Positions 56,939 through 64,000 of a stretch of DNA of 64,000 nt are shown in pieces. The stretch is from Polyangiaceae bacterium (GTDB taxonomy: Bacteria; Myxococcota_A; Polyangia; Polyangiales; Polyangiaceae): the NCBI GenBank assembly GCA_041389725.1, contig JAWKRG010000008.1, positions 248,001 to 312,000 on the forward strand, given 5' to 3'. Position 1 is the first letter of the stretch. Every line of letters begins with the position of its first letter. The notes below the pieces were generated by a model. The model had not been told where the DNA came from and ran no database searches. It worked only from the letters and a program-made list of their open reading frames with translations. A program made the translations under genes and the position numbers.

Positions 56939-57029
56939 GTCGTCTTCATCGCACTATTGTACGCTCGAGGGCGACCGCAAAAGCACCATCCCCCCCGTCG
57001 ATCTTGGCTTCGGCGGGGAAAAAGCGGCT

Positions 57030-57842
57030 TCAACTCACGAACTCGGCGACCGCCTGCGCCACCGCCTCGGGCGCCTCTTCCTGCGGGCAGTGCCCGGTGT
57101 CCAACAGCAATAGCCCGGCGCCGCGGATTTCTCGGGCAAGGCGCTGACCGAGGGCTGGAGGCAGCCAAGTGTCCCGTCGTCCCCACAGAACCAAGGTCTT
57201 GGCCTGAATCCGACCCAACTGGGCGGCGACAGGGCGTGTGTCGATGGTCGCACGTAGAGTGGCCAGCGCGCTGCTGCGGGCAGCAGGGGACGAGAAGCCT
57301 TCGTAGTAGCGGTCGAGTTGCTCCCCTCGGCTGGGTGGAAAGCTCCAGCGTCGCCCGAAGAAGCGATGGAAGCTGGAGCGGTTCCACAGCTGCTTGAAGA
57401 CGAAGCCCCCGAGAAAAGGCGTCTGGGCCAGACGCTGCTCGAAGTGCAGTGGCGTCGGGTAGCACCAAGCATCCAGCACGACCAGGTGCTGCACCAGCTC
57501 TGGATACCTGGCGGCCACCGAGAGAGCGACTGCACCCCCGAGCCCATGACCCACCAGACTGGCACGCGACAAGGAAAGCCCAGCGTAAAGATCCGCCACG
57601 GTGTGAGCCAGTGCGTCGACCCCGTACTCGAACCGCGCCGGAGGCGGCTTTTCGCTCTCGCCCGAGCCTGGCAGGTCGGGCGCGTAGAGACGATGCTGCT
57701 TCTGCAAGCGGTCGACCACCCCGTCCCAAGTGCCGTGGTCCATCAACGCGCTGTGCAACAGCACGACGGGTGCCCCCGCCCCGTGCTCGGCCACCCGGAC
57801 GCGAACTCCGCTGGCCAGGACATCGCGCTGCCGTTGCTCCAC
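57030..57842 (-). CDS. Alpha/beta-hydrolase fold protein with replaced nucleophile
   Basis: 270 aa from GTG at 57842; the frame is open to 57968, but that would run into the divergent kinase gene. The fold is complete: VVLLHSALMDHGTWDGVV (oxyanion strand), LYAPDLPGSGESEKP, RASLVGHGLGGAVALSVA (nucleophile elbow), LVLWGRRDTWLPP (Asp), and LLLDTGHCPQEEAPE (His). The elbow reads G-H-G-L-G-G where active hydrolases have G-H-S-x-G-G, so the nucleophilic Ser is replaced by Gly (codon GGG at about 57542-57544). It may be inactive, use another residue, or be a binding protein. Confidence 0.8.
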   Translation of the reverse strand: MEQRQRDVLASGVRVRVAEHGAGAPVVLLHSALMDHGTWDGVVDRLQKQHRLYAPDLPGSGESEKPPPARFEYGVDALAHTVADLYAGLSLSRASLVGHGLGGAVALSVAARYPELVQHLVVLDAWCYPTPLHFEQRLAQTPFLGGFVFKQLWNRSSFHRFFGRRWSFPPSRGEQLDRYYEGFSSPAARSSALATLRATIDTRPVAAQLGRIQAKTLVLWGRRDTWLPPALGQRLAREIRGAGLLLLDTGHCPQEEAPEAVAQAVAEFVS

Positions 57843-57932
57843 GGCGCGCAGCGTAGCCAATGCGCTGCGTTGGTCAAACCCGCATCCGCCGTGACACGCA
57901 ACCGGGCCGCACCGCCAGCCGAAGAGCAGGCC

Positions 57933-58871
57933 ATGTCGTGCATCCGAGGACGCGAGGGTCACTACCATTTGGGTGAATTACTCGGCAGGGGCGGCTTCGC
58001 ATGCGCGTACCGCGCACGCTACGTTGGGCGCGAGGGGGAGCGCGACGTCTGTCTCAAGATCCCCATCTGTCGCGAAGACGTCCGCACCGTCCACGAAGAA
58101 GCGCGCGTGCTGGCTGCCATCGACGATGTGAACGTGGTGCGCTGGGTGGAGACGATCGAACTCGATGACGGGCGGGTCGCCCTCGTGCTCGAGCTGGTGG
58201 ATGGAGTGCCGCTGTCCGCGCTGATGTCCCGTCGCACGGGGGGAGCGCTGCCAACGGCGGCGGCAGCGGCAGAAGTGGGAGCGCGTGTCTGTCGAGCCTT
58301 CTTGGCCGCGACCCGCGCAGTGCCTGGTGGTGTGGTCCATCGCGACGTATGCCCGCACAACGTGCTGGTCGCGCGCGATGGCGCGGTGAAGCTGACGGAC
58401 TTCGGAGTCGCGCGCGCCCGGGATCGCGAGCGGTGGACGGGACGCAGCTGCATCAAAGCCAAGCTCAGCTATGCATCGCCAGAGCAGCTGCTGGGTGCGG
58501 ATCTGGATGCGCGTAGCGATCTGTTCTCCCTTGGCGTCGTGCTCTACGAGTTCCTGAGTGGGGTCCATCCTTTTGCCGGCGAAAGCCCCCGTGCTCGCGC
58601 CCATACGGTGCTCACCGGCCCAGCGCCCGCGCCGCTCTCCGAGCATGGGGCCTTGGGCGAAATCCTCGCGCAGTTGCTGGAGCGTGTCCGGGGCCAGCGC
58701 GCCCAGTGCTCGGAAGCGCTCGCCGAACGCTTCGAGCGCATCGCTGGCGATTCAGGCCGCACAGAGCTGGCGCGGAGAGTGTGCTTGCGTCGCCCCGGCC
58801 TCGCGCGAGCACGCCCTCACGCCGAGGGCGTCGCGCGTCGAAACTTCGCCCGGTTTGGAAGTACTGCGTGA
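57933..58871 (+). CDS. Ser/Thr protein kinase with C-x-P catalytic-loop variant
   Basis: 312 aa from ATG at 57933, with AGCAGG upstream; the frame is open to 57318 inside the divergent hydrolase. A compact Hanks kinase: LGRGGFACAYRAR (Gly loop), VCLKIPICRED (Lys), VVHRDVCPHNVLV (catalytic loop), LTDFGVARAR, KLSYASPEQ. The catalytic loop has Cys where most kinases have Lys (HRDVCPHN versus HRDLKPDN). HRDVxPxN loops are known in myxobacterial kinases, so activity is possible. There is no membrane helix or sensor domain. The end is Arg-rich. No phosphatase lies nearby. Confidence 0.85.
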   Translation: MSCIRGREGHYHLGELLGRGGFACAYRARYVGREGERDVCLKIPICREDVRTVHEEARVLAAIDDVNVVRWVETIELDDGRVALVLELVDGVPLSALMSRRTGGALPTAAAAAEVGARVCRAFLAATRAVPGGVVHRDVCPHNVLVARDGAVKLTDFGVARARDRERWTGRSCIKAKLSYASPEQLLGADLDARSDLFSLGVVLYEFLSGVHPFAGESPRARAHTVLTGPAPAPLSEHGALGEILAQLLERVRGQRAQCSEALAERFERIAGDSGRTELARRVCLRRPGLARARPHAEGVARRNFARFGSTA

Positions 58872-59215
58872 CGACGAGGTTCCCTCCCTCGGCGGCGTGC
58901 CTGCGCTGCGATCTCGCCCCAGCGAGGGTTTCAGGCATGCTGCTGGGCGCCCGCGGGCACGCTACCGACACGCTCGACGACACGCCGCTGAGGTAGTCGC
59001 CGACACCGTGCAAGCATCGCCTGGAGCGCTTGCTGGTGACATCGGAAACGGTGGCACGCCTGAAGGATGCCGGGAAGTTACGCCGTCGAGGCAGACGCAT
59101 CACCGTTGCGCCGGGTGCGTGTGCACGGCGCTCGAGGGTACGATCTTTGTCCACATGTAGGCACAAGTGCGATCGCAACGAACGTTCAGCGCACGCGTCG
59201 CGCACGACCATGTCG

Positions 59216-59233
59216 GTCCATGTAGGTATGGAC
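59216..59233. promoter_or_regulatory. Inverted repeat, candidate regulator site
   Basis: GTCCAT and ATGGAC flank six bases. It is the first of three related inverted repeats upstream of the MerR-like regulator gene; the others are at 59241-59314 and 59360-59372. The repeated core TCCAT suggests binding by one dimeric protein at several places, perhaps the downstream regulator itself. Confidence 0.5.
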
Positions 59234-59240
59234 GGTGAAT

Positions 59241-59314
59241 CAGCTCCATGGACATTCCATTGGCTATGACAAACAACGTCCTAGCCAGTCGCGACGGTAG
59301 CGTCCATGGAGCTG
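59241..59314. promoter_or_regulatory. 13-base perfect inverted repeat with 48-base spacer
   Basis: CAGCTCCATGGAC (59241-59253) and its exact complement GTCCATGGAGCTG (59302-59314) enclose 48 bases. Each arm holds the 8-base palindrome TCCATGGA. Two palindromes about 60 bases apart suit looping by a tetramer or paired binding. In RNA the arms would form a long stem, which is an alternative role. Confidence 0.55.
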
Positions 59315-59351
59315 CCCCGTGCATTTCGCAAATTTTTGCTGGGAAAGTGTT

Positions 59352-59379
59352 TTGGTCGATCCATTCAGTGGAATATATT
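59352..59379 (+). promoter_or_regulatory. Candidate MerR-type promoter with operator in the spacer
   Basis: A possible -35 (TTGGTC, 59352-59357) and -10 (TATATT, 59374-59379) are separated by 16 bases, and the inverted repeat TCCATTCAGTGGA (59360-59372) fills the spacer. Binding of MerR-family regulators between -35 and -10 is well established, although their spacers are usually 19 bases. The downstream MerR-like gene starts 33 bases after the -10. Assignment is by eye. Confidence 0.5.
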
Positions 59380-59412
59380 CGCTCGCGTTCCAGTCGGAGA
59401 TCGAACGAAGCG

Positions 59413-59928
59413 ATGCCCACCATCGACGAGAGCAGCCTCAGCAAGATCGAAGCGAAGTTCGCTCAGGGGCTGACCTCCGCGGATATCCTCGACGTGTTCG
59501 CCGAGAACGGCGTAGCGCTGAGTGAGGCGACGCTGCGCAAGTACGTACAGCTCGGGCTCCTACCCCGTAGTGTGCGCGTGGGACGCAAAGGCAAGCACCG
59601 CGGATCCCAAGGTATCTACCCCGTGTCCGTGGTGCGTGAGATCGTCCGCATCAAAGAGATGATGGCGCAGAGCTACACCATCGAGCAAATCCAGCGAGAG
59701 GTGTTGTTCATGCGCGCGGAGCTCCAGCAGCTGGAGCAGGCGCTGGGCAAGATCTTCGGAAAGCTCGACGGCGTTCTCAAGGAACGTCGCAAGGAGGCCG
59801 TGGCGCAATCAGTGGCGCGAGACGTCAAGGATGCGCGCGGCATCAGTCGCGACCTGATGTCGAGGCTGAGCCAGATCGAGGCAAGACTTTCGTCGCGTGC
59901 GCGCATCGAGCGCGTTGCGGCGTCTTGA
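59413..59928 (+). CDS. MerR-like transcriptional regulator
   Basis: 171 aa from ATG at 59413; the frame is open to 59248. The N-terminal half is a winged HTH of MerR type: LTSADILDVFAENGVALSEATLRKYVQLGLLPRSVRVG, then GKHRGSQGIYPVSVVREIVRIKEMM with the wing and second helix. The C-terminal half is a long coiled coil (FMRAELQQLEQALGKIFGKL) for dimerisation, with no metal-binding Cys or ligand domain. The wing differs from classical MerR, a form common in myxobacteria. Inverted repeats just upstream suggest self-control. Confidence 0.78.
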   Translation: MPTIDESSLSKIEAKFAQGLTSADILDVFAENGVALSEATLRKYVQLGLLPRSVRVGRKGKHRGSQGIYPVSVVREIVRIKEMMAQSYTIEQIQREVLFMRAELQQLEQALGKIFGKLDGVLKERRKEAVAQSVARDVKDARGISRDLMSRLSQIEARLSSRARIERVAAS

Positions 59929-60133
59929 GGAGTGACGACACGAGCGGAGCGGAACTGAAAGGCGCCTGACGGCTACGACGACTGGATCGTCGGGTCTGGG
60001 AGGAAAGGGCGTGGGGGCATGACAATCGATGCGGTGCCGGCGCGATCGGGACGGGTTCCCGGGGCGTGACAGGGGTCGTGCGTGTGCGAACTAGCGGAAA
60101 TTAGCAGGAAACGAAGGATCGGGAGGCAGGCGC

Positions 60134-60826
60134 ATGGAGTCGAAGAAGGCGGACGAGTTGGCGGAAATCGGCGTGGAGGAAACCTCGTTCCCGGTGGATG
60201 GTGCAACGGCGCTGTCTCCCGAAGAGAGTGAGGAGAACATCACCCGTGAGCAGCGCCGCTCGCGGCGCAAGCGCGACATTCGTGCTCGCACCATCAGCGT
60301 CAAGCGCATGACCAAGCGCGAGCTGGAGATCGGCCGCTTGCTCTACCCCGAGACGGACTACTGGAAGCCGCGCACGCGGGCGGAATGCCTCGACGGGCCG
60401 CGTCCTTGTCCCTTCGTCTCGTGCAAGCACCACTTGTACATCGACGTGTCGCCACGCACCGGCGCGATCAAGTTGAACTTCCCGGACCTCGAGGTGTGGG
60501 AGATGGGCGAAACCTGCGCCCTGGACGTCGCCGATCGTGGCGGCACGACCCTGGAGGACGTGGGAGCCATCATGAATCTGACTCGCGAGCGCATTCGGCA
60601 GGTTGAGGTCAAGGCCCTGGCAAAGCTGGAGGCACTGCGCGACATGATGGCGCTCCGAGATTTCGTGGATGAGGGTCCGGTAGGACGTCGCCGCTTGCCG
60701 AAGCTATCGAAGGACGACATCGAAGGCCCGGAGTACCGCGACGAGGACGAAGACGAGGCGGACAGCTACACCAGCGCCGCCGAGGACGAGGATCGCGAGT
60801 TCGACCTCGAGACCCTCGACGCCTGA
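60134..60826 (+). CDS. Sigma-70 region-4-like regulator without region 2
   Basis: 230 aa from ATG with a GGAGG-like Shine-Dalgarno upstream. The core [37 protein letters not shown] matches sigma-70 region 4, the HTH that binds the -35 element, including the R-E-R-I-R-Q-V-E recognition helix. Before it is a short segment with Cys ([18 protein letters not shown]) that could bind metal, and the N-terminus is charged. The C-terminus is strongly acidic. Region 2, needed for melting, is absent, so it cannot be a complete sigma factor. It may bind -35-like sites or core polymerase. Confidence 0.8.
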   Translation: MESKKADELAEIGVEETSFPVDGATALSPEESEENITREQRRSRRKRDIRARTISVKRMTKRELEIGRLLYPETDYWKPRTRAECLDGPRPCPFVSCKHHLYIDVSPRTGAIKLNFPDLEVWEMGETCALDVADRGGTTLEDVGAIMNLTRERIRQVEVKALAKLEALRDMMALRDFVDEGPVGRRRLPKLSKDDIEGPEYRDEDEDEADSYTSAAEDEDREFDLETLDA

Positions 60827-60860
60827 GGCGTGACCCTCAGGGCTCGCTCACAAGAGCGAG

Positions 60861-61051
60861 AGGGCACAGGAAGTTCGGAAGGGCGGAAGATGAGGGGAAG
60901 GGATATCGACCAACCCCTTCCGCGCTTCCGTCCAGCCTGTGAGTCTTCTGTAGAGAGGAAGAGGGCACAGGAAGGGCGGAAGGACGGAAGATGAGCGGAA
61001 GGGTTCATGGACCAACCCCTTCCGCGCTTCCGACCTTCCTGTGAGTCTTCT
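60861..61051. repeat. Two tandem copies of a roughly 101-base hairpin element
   Basis: Two copies (60861-60949 and 60962-61051, offset 101 bases) share a left arm starting CACAGGAAG and a right arm CTTCCGCGCTTCCG ending CCTGTG. The inner arms GCGGAAGGGTT and AACCCCTTCCGC pair around an 8-base loop in copy 2, and each unit can fold into one long imperfect hairpin. Differences between copies are scattered with one indel. The element lies between convergent genes and looks like a dispersed REP-like or MITE-like palindrome. Terminator function is also possible. Confidence 0.75.
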
Positions 61052-61089
61052 TCTGCTGGAGGGGCAACCGCGACCCAGTGGGCGCTGCA

Positions 61090-62169
61090 CTAACCGCGCA
61101 GCAGGCGTACCGTGCGGAGGAAGTTGCGACCCAGGAGCTTTTGCACCGACTCTGGTGCGAGCCCGCGGGTCAACAAGATGTCGACCAGGCGCGGCAGCTC
61201 CAGGCAGGTGCGCATGTCTCGGGGTGGCGTGATCGCCCCGTCCCAGTCACTTCCCAAACTGGCGTGGTCGTCGCCCACGGTGCGCACGACGTGCAGCAAG
61301 TGGTTCGCTACGGACTCGGCGCGGCCTGAGAAGCTCCCATCGCCGAGAAAGCTCGACTGGTACATGATGCCGATGGTGCCGCCGCTATCAGCCACGGCGC
61401 GCAGTTGGTCGTCGTCCAGGTTGCGCCAATGAGGCGTCACGCCGCACACGCCAGTGTGCGTGACGATGAAGGGCTTGTCCTTGGCGTGAACCTCCACGGC
61501 GTCCCAAAAGCCCTTTTGCGAGATGTGGGCCAGGTCGACGAAGACTCGCTTGTCGTTCAGGCGCTGCACGTAGTCGCGCCCGCGGTCCGTCAGACCCGGG
61601 TCGCTACCCAGACGCAGCGGCGAGCTCGTGGCCCCCAGGGCGGAAGAGGTGAGGTGCACCAGCGTGATGCGCAGGATCAGATCATCGGGGATGAGATCGA
61701 GCGCATCCGGCGTGGCGTCCAGTGCGTTCCCTCCTTGGATGCCGATGAACGCCGCGTGTTTGCCTTCGGCCCTTGCGGCCTCGTACTCCGCGACGTTGCG
61801 TACCACAGCGAACTGCTCGGGGACCTTCGCAAAGATGGCGCGCAGTCGCTCGAGGTTGCGCAGGAACGTACGGGCACGGCCTCCTGCCGTACGCCAGGGG
61901 TTGGTGGTGATGATCCAGGTAGCGCCGGTGAGCCCTGCCTCCAACACGCGAGGAAAGTCGACCTGGCTGTAGAAGCATGCAGCCGCTACTCCCTCGCCGT
62001 GGCGTCGCGTCAGATCGTAGCCAAAAACGCGATTCCAGATGAAAGAGTCGATGTGTAGATCGATGACGTCGCTCGCGAGATACAGCTCGACGGCTTCGCG
62101 AGAGATGTCGAGGCGACGAGCGAGAGAGCTCGGATCGCGCCGGGGATCGTCGAAGGAAAGCTCAACCAC
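61090..62169 (-). CDS. M19-family membrane dipeptidase homologue
   Basis: 359 aa from GTG. The TIM-barrel metal motifs are DLHIDSFIW (HxD), VDLAHISQKGFWD (His), VTHTGVCGVTPHWRNLDD (His, Arg), and GSDWDGAI (Asp). The bridging metal ligand, normally Glu in G-I-E-G-G/A, is Gln here (GIQGGNAL). The family cleaves dipeptides with a C-terminal D- or L-residue using two zinc ions. The Gln may reduce or change metal binding. There is no signal peptide, so it may be cytoplasmic. It is convergent with the sigma-like gene across the tandem repeat. Confidence 0.82.
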   Translation of the reverse strand: MVELSFDDPRRDPSSLARRLDISREAVELYLASDVIDLHIDSFIWNRVFGYDLTRRHGEGVAAACFYSQVDFPRVLEAGLTGATWIITTNPWRTAGGRARTFLRNLERLRAIFAKVPEQFAVVRNVAEYEAARAEGKHAAFIGIQGGNALDATPDALDLIPDDLILRITLVHLTSSALGATSSPLRLGSDPGLTDRGRDYVQRLNDKRVFVDLAHISQKGFWDAVEVHAKDKPFIVTHTGVCGVTPHWRNLDDDQLRAVADSGGTIGIMYQSSFLGDGSFSGRAESVANHLLHVVRTVGDDHASLGSDWDGAITPPRDMRTCLELPRLVDILLTRGLAPESVQKLLGRNFLRTVRLLRG

Positions 62170-62217
62170 GTTGCTGCGCTCCGCGTTGGGCCCCGGGAAG
62201 GCGAGGCCCTCGGCAGA

Positions 62218-62520
62218 TCACAGCCCCTTGGGGACTTTGTCTAGATCCACTTCGTCGAGGGCGAAGCGAATCAGTGCGCTGCGGTTGGCCTTGGTCAAGC
62301 CGCGCGCCTTGAGCGCCTCGACCTTTGCGTCGAGTCGCGCCAAGTCCTCCAGGTACATCGAGATGCAGATCACCTTGTAATGATTGGCGTTTTCTGCCTT
62401 GCGCACGGCCTTGGCTCGGCCCGCCTGGGGCTGATAGAAGCTGCCCGAGAGCACGCCTTCGACCTCGTCGCGGTCCAAGACGCGCGCCGTTGCTGCTCGA
62501 AAATCGTCTGAGTCGCTCAC
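62218..62520 (-). CDS. Ribbon-helix-helix protein coupled to ParA
   Basis: 100 aa from GTG, whose GTGA overlaps the parA stop. The C-terminal half (VICISMYLEDLARLDAKVEAL, then TKANRSALIRFALDEV) is a ribbon-helix-helix DNA-binding domain with the usual strand, then two helices. The N-terminal half (DSDDFRAATARVLDRDEVEG) is probably flexible. In ParA/ParG-type or ParA/CopG-type partition systems the gene after parA encodes such an RHH protein that binds the centromere. That role is inferred here from position and fold. Confidence 0.75.
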   Translation of the reverse strand: MSDSDDFRAATARVLDRDEVEGVLSGSFYQPQAGRAKAVRKAENANHYKVICISMYLEDLARLDAKVEALKARGLTKANRSALIRFALDEVDLDKVPKGL

Positions 62521-63680
62521 CCCATACCTCCTGCCAGGGCTGCATCGCTGCGGTCTCGGGTCATGGCGCGTGTGGCCGATAGGCGCTCCACCACGCGTTC
62601 GTAGTCGTCAGCGGCACTGCTGCCGCGGGCGTGTTCCTGAAGAGTCAGGTGCTTCGCGGGCGCTTCCTTGATCTTCGTCGTCACACGAATGGGATCCAGG
62701 CAGCGGGGCCCGAAGTGTTCGCGCAGGGTCGAGAGCGCCTCTTGGCAGATCTTCGCTCGCGAATCGTAGAAAGTTGGTAGCACGCCCCAGAGGGCGACCG
62801 GGTGACCCAGGAGTTTGTTCACCTGCTTCAAAGTGCGGAGCACCTGGCGCACGCCGACCAGCGACAGGTAGTCGCAGCCGACGGGGCACAGCACCGCGTC
62901 TGCGCAGACGAGTGCGTTCTGGTTGAGCAGCGACAGGCTTGGTGAGCAATCGAGGACGATGAAGTCGTACTCGCGCTTGGCCGGAGCCAGGCGTTCCGCG
63001 AGCACGCGGTCTCGCTCCGCGCGGCCAGCGAGGTAGAGTTCGGCGGCGGCGAGGGTCTCGTTGGACGGCAAGATGTCCAGACCGGGGCGCGCTTGGGTCG
63101 TCGCTTGATTCAGGGCCAGACCCATCACCAGCACGTGATAGAGCGACCGCTGCGCTTCGAGACCGAGCGACATCGCCACGTTCCCCTGGCCGTCGACGTC
63201 GACCAGCAGCACCTTGAACCCGCGCGCTGCGAGCCCCGCAGCCACCGTGACGCTCGTAGTCGTCTTGCCGGTGCCGCCCTTGTGATTGAAGACGGCCAGC
63301 ACCTGGGCATCCGGCCGCTGACGCGACGGCGCGGGCGCGGCACGCGGTGGCGTGGGCAAGGGAACCACGGTGGCGGTCGTCGTCGCGGCCGCTTGTCGAA
63401 GTTCTTCACGCCTGCCACGCAGAGAGGCGCGGCAAGCGGGGCTGCAAGCGTAGCGACGATTCTGGCCGACGAACAGCACGTGGGCTGCGAGTTCGACGCG
63501 GAAGGAGCGGCCACAAGCGTCGCAGCACACTTCGCCGCCGTCTCCTCGATGGCTCTGCTCGAGGCATCGTTGTGAGCAGAAGTAGCTGAAGTGAGTTCCA
63601 GCTTCGGTGTCGGACTTCTCGACCTGGTAGCTGAACTGAACGCTGAAGGGCGTGGAGCAGATGGTGCAGGTGGGGTGCAT
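62517..63680 (-). CDS. ParA-family ATPase with N-terminal zinc fingers
   Basis: 387 aa from ATG at 63680; the frame is open to 63764. The N-terminal 95 residues carry two Cys clusters: CTICSTPFSV with YFCSQRC, and CCDACGRSF with YACSPAC. Each looks like a treble-clef or FCS-type zinc finger. A short Pro/Ala linker leads to a ParA ATPase: FNHKGGTGKTTTSV (deviant Walker A), VDVDGQGNVAM (A'), IVLDCSPSLSLLNQNAL (Walker B). No ParB gene is adjacent. It may position a chromosome region, a plasmid-like element or a protein cluster. ParA with zinc fingers is an uncommon architecture. Confidence 0.85.
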   Translation of the reverse strand: MHPTCTICSTPFSVQFSYQVEKSDTEAGTHFSYFCSQRCLEQSHRGDGGEVCCDACGRSFRVELAAHVLFVGQNRRYACSPACRASLRGRREELRQAAATTTATVVPLPTPPRAAPAPSRQRPDAQVLAVFNHKGGTGKTTTSVTVAAGLAARGFKVLLVDVDGQGNVAMSLGLEAQRSLYHVLVMGLALNQATTQARPGLDILPSNETLAAAELYLAGRAERDRVLAERLAPAKREYDFIVLDCSPSLSLLNQNALVCADAVLCPVGCDYLSLVGVRQVLRTLKQVNKLLGHPVALWGVLPTFYDSRAKICQEALSTLREHFGPRCLDPIRVTTKIKEAPAKHLTLQEHARGSSAADDYERVVERLSATRAMTRDRSDAALAGGMG

Positions 63681-63854
63681 GGCGAGGGTCTCGGGCCCCG
63701 ATGTGGTTATCGAAGCGCCACCCAGGGCAATGGCATGCGCCCAGGGGTTCGGCCAAATTTTCACCGAGGCCGAACGCTCACGGCGGACAGGCGCTCACCG
63801 CTGTCAAAGCCCCGCTGAGGTCGAGTCGCCCGAGCGCCAAGCGCAGGCCGCGTG

Positions 63855-64000
63855 TCAGTGGCGAAAGTGTCGCTTGCCCGTGAAGATCATCGCCAGGCCG
63901 AGATCGTCGGCCTTGGCGATCACGTCATCGTCCTTCTTGCTTCCACCGGGCTGCACGATGGCTTTGACGCCGCCCTTTGCCGCCGTCTCCACGCCGTCCG
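63855..64000 (-). CDS. purH: Bifunctional AICAR formyltransferase/IMP cyclohydrolase, C-terminal fragment
   Basis: Only the last 47 codons lie in the window. They read as the family end: a [13 protein letters not shown] block, the [12 protein letters not shown] strand and the terminal G-K-R-H-F-R-H, which is diagnostic for PurH. The protein carries out the last two steps of IMP synthesis. The start and the rest of the gene lie beyond the window. It is upstream of the zinc-finger ParA on the same strand, 174 bases away. Confidence 0.92.
   Translation of the reverse strand, partial: DGVETAAKGGVKAIVQPGGSKKDDDVIAKADDLGLAMIFTGKRHFRH

Larger units (their letters stand above)
58872..59412. other. 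541-base intergenic region with repeated TCCAT/ATGGA motifs
   Basis: The region lies between the kinase gene and a MerR-like regulator gene. The first 270 bases show nothing recognisable; a frame from 59030 to 59269 has atypical composition and no Shine-Dalgarno. The right half, from about 59215, has lower GC and holds several inverted TCCAT/ATGGA repeats and a likely promoter, described separately. Confidence 0.6.

Noticed and set aside
59030..59269. 79-residue frame on the plus strand between the kinase and regulator genes
   Set aside because: The frame has unusual Arg-rich composition, no Shine-Dalgarno, and its end lies across the inverted-repeat regulatory region. It is best explained by chance.
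62517..63680. Chromosomal ParABS locus with Soj/Spo0J
   Set aside because: There is no ParB, no parS-like repeat and no origin or gidA/trmE-type neighbour. The zinc-finger ParA and RHH pair is a different kind of system.

Overview
The window is one continuous stretch of GC-rich, densely coded bacterial chromosome. Several features point to a myxobacterium (Myxococcota, probably the Sorangium/Polyangium side): two Hanks-type Ser/Thr kinases, a REC-DUF4388 regulator, a zinc-ribbon/GYF protein of the GltJ type, a PEGA protein, many lipoproteins with no recognisable family, a lamin-tail-domain lipoprotein with a Gly/Ser linker, and long Pro/Ala-rich linkers. This is inferred from protein families; no rRNA or marker tree was available. 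I found no rRNA, tRNA, CRISPR array, prophage or insertion sequence.

Left part (1-13 kb). The end of a Bcp/PrxQ peroxiredoxin gene is followed by a family 2 glycosyltransferase, an EAL-domain protein, several lipoproteins, and a DUF4159 plus glutamine-amidotransferase-like membrane protein pair. Next is the most interesting metabolic locus, 7.5-13.0 kb. It holds myo-inositol-1-phosphate synthase, a sugar/alcohol-phosphate nucleotidyltransferase, a fusion of an inositol-phosphate-cytidylyltransferase-like domain to a HisC-like aminotransferase, and a CDP-alcohol phosphatidyltransferase. Together these could make inositol-1-phosphate, activate it with CTP and transfer it to an acceptor to give a phosphodiester. 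The product cannot be named from sequence.

Middle part (13-37 kb). A HEAT-repeat protein has a 3' end broken across frames. It is followed by the zinc-ribbon/GYF protein and a divergent PEGA protein. A minus-strand set contains fmt, a small HExxH protein, an Hsp70 with a roughly 460-residue disordered insert, and a short J-domain protein. Then come lon, the lamin-tail lipoprotein, a PGM1-like ATP-grasp ligase overlapping a ROK sugar kinase, a TetR regulator, homoserine dehydrogenase, murI and pyrRB.

Right part (37-64 kb). This holds a rhomboid-fold protein without catalytic residues, lipoproteins, a second nucleotidyltransferase, pabB, a SPOR protein, nikR, an SPFH protein, a kinase beside a membrane-tethered REC-DUF4388 protein, a polysaccharide deacetylase, a peptide-type ABC importer without ATPases, an alpha/beta hydrolase with an altered nucleophile, and a second kinase. 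It ends with a MerR-like regulator with a likely self-operator, a sigma region-4-only protein, a tandem hairpin repeat, an M19 dipeptidase homologue, a zinc-finger ParA coupled to a ribbon-helix-helix protein, and the end of purH.

Start codons were moved from the longest ORF where a Shine-Dalgarno, signal peptide or overlap gave a better start; each entry says so.
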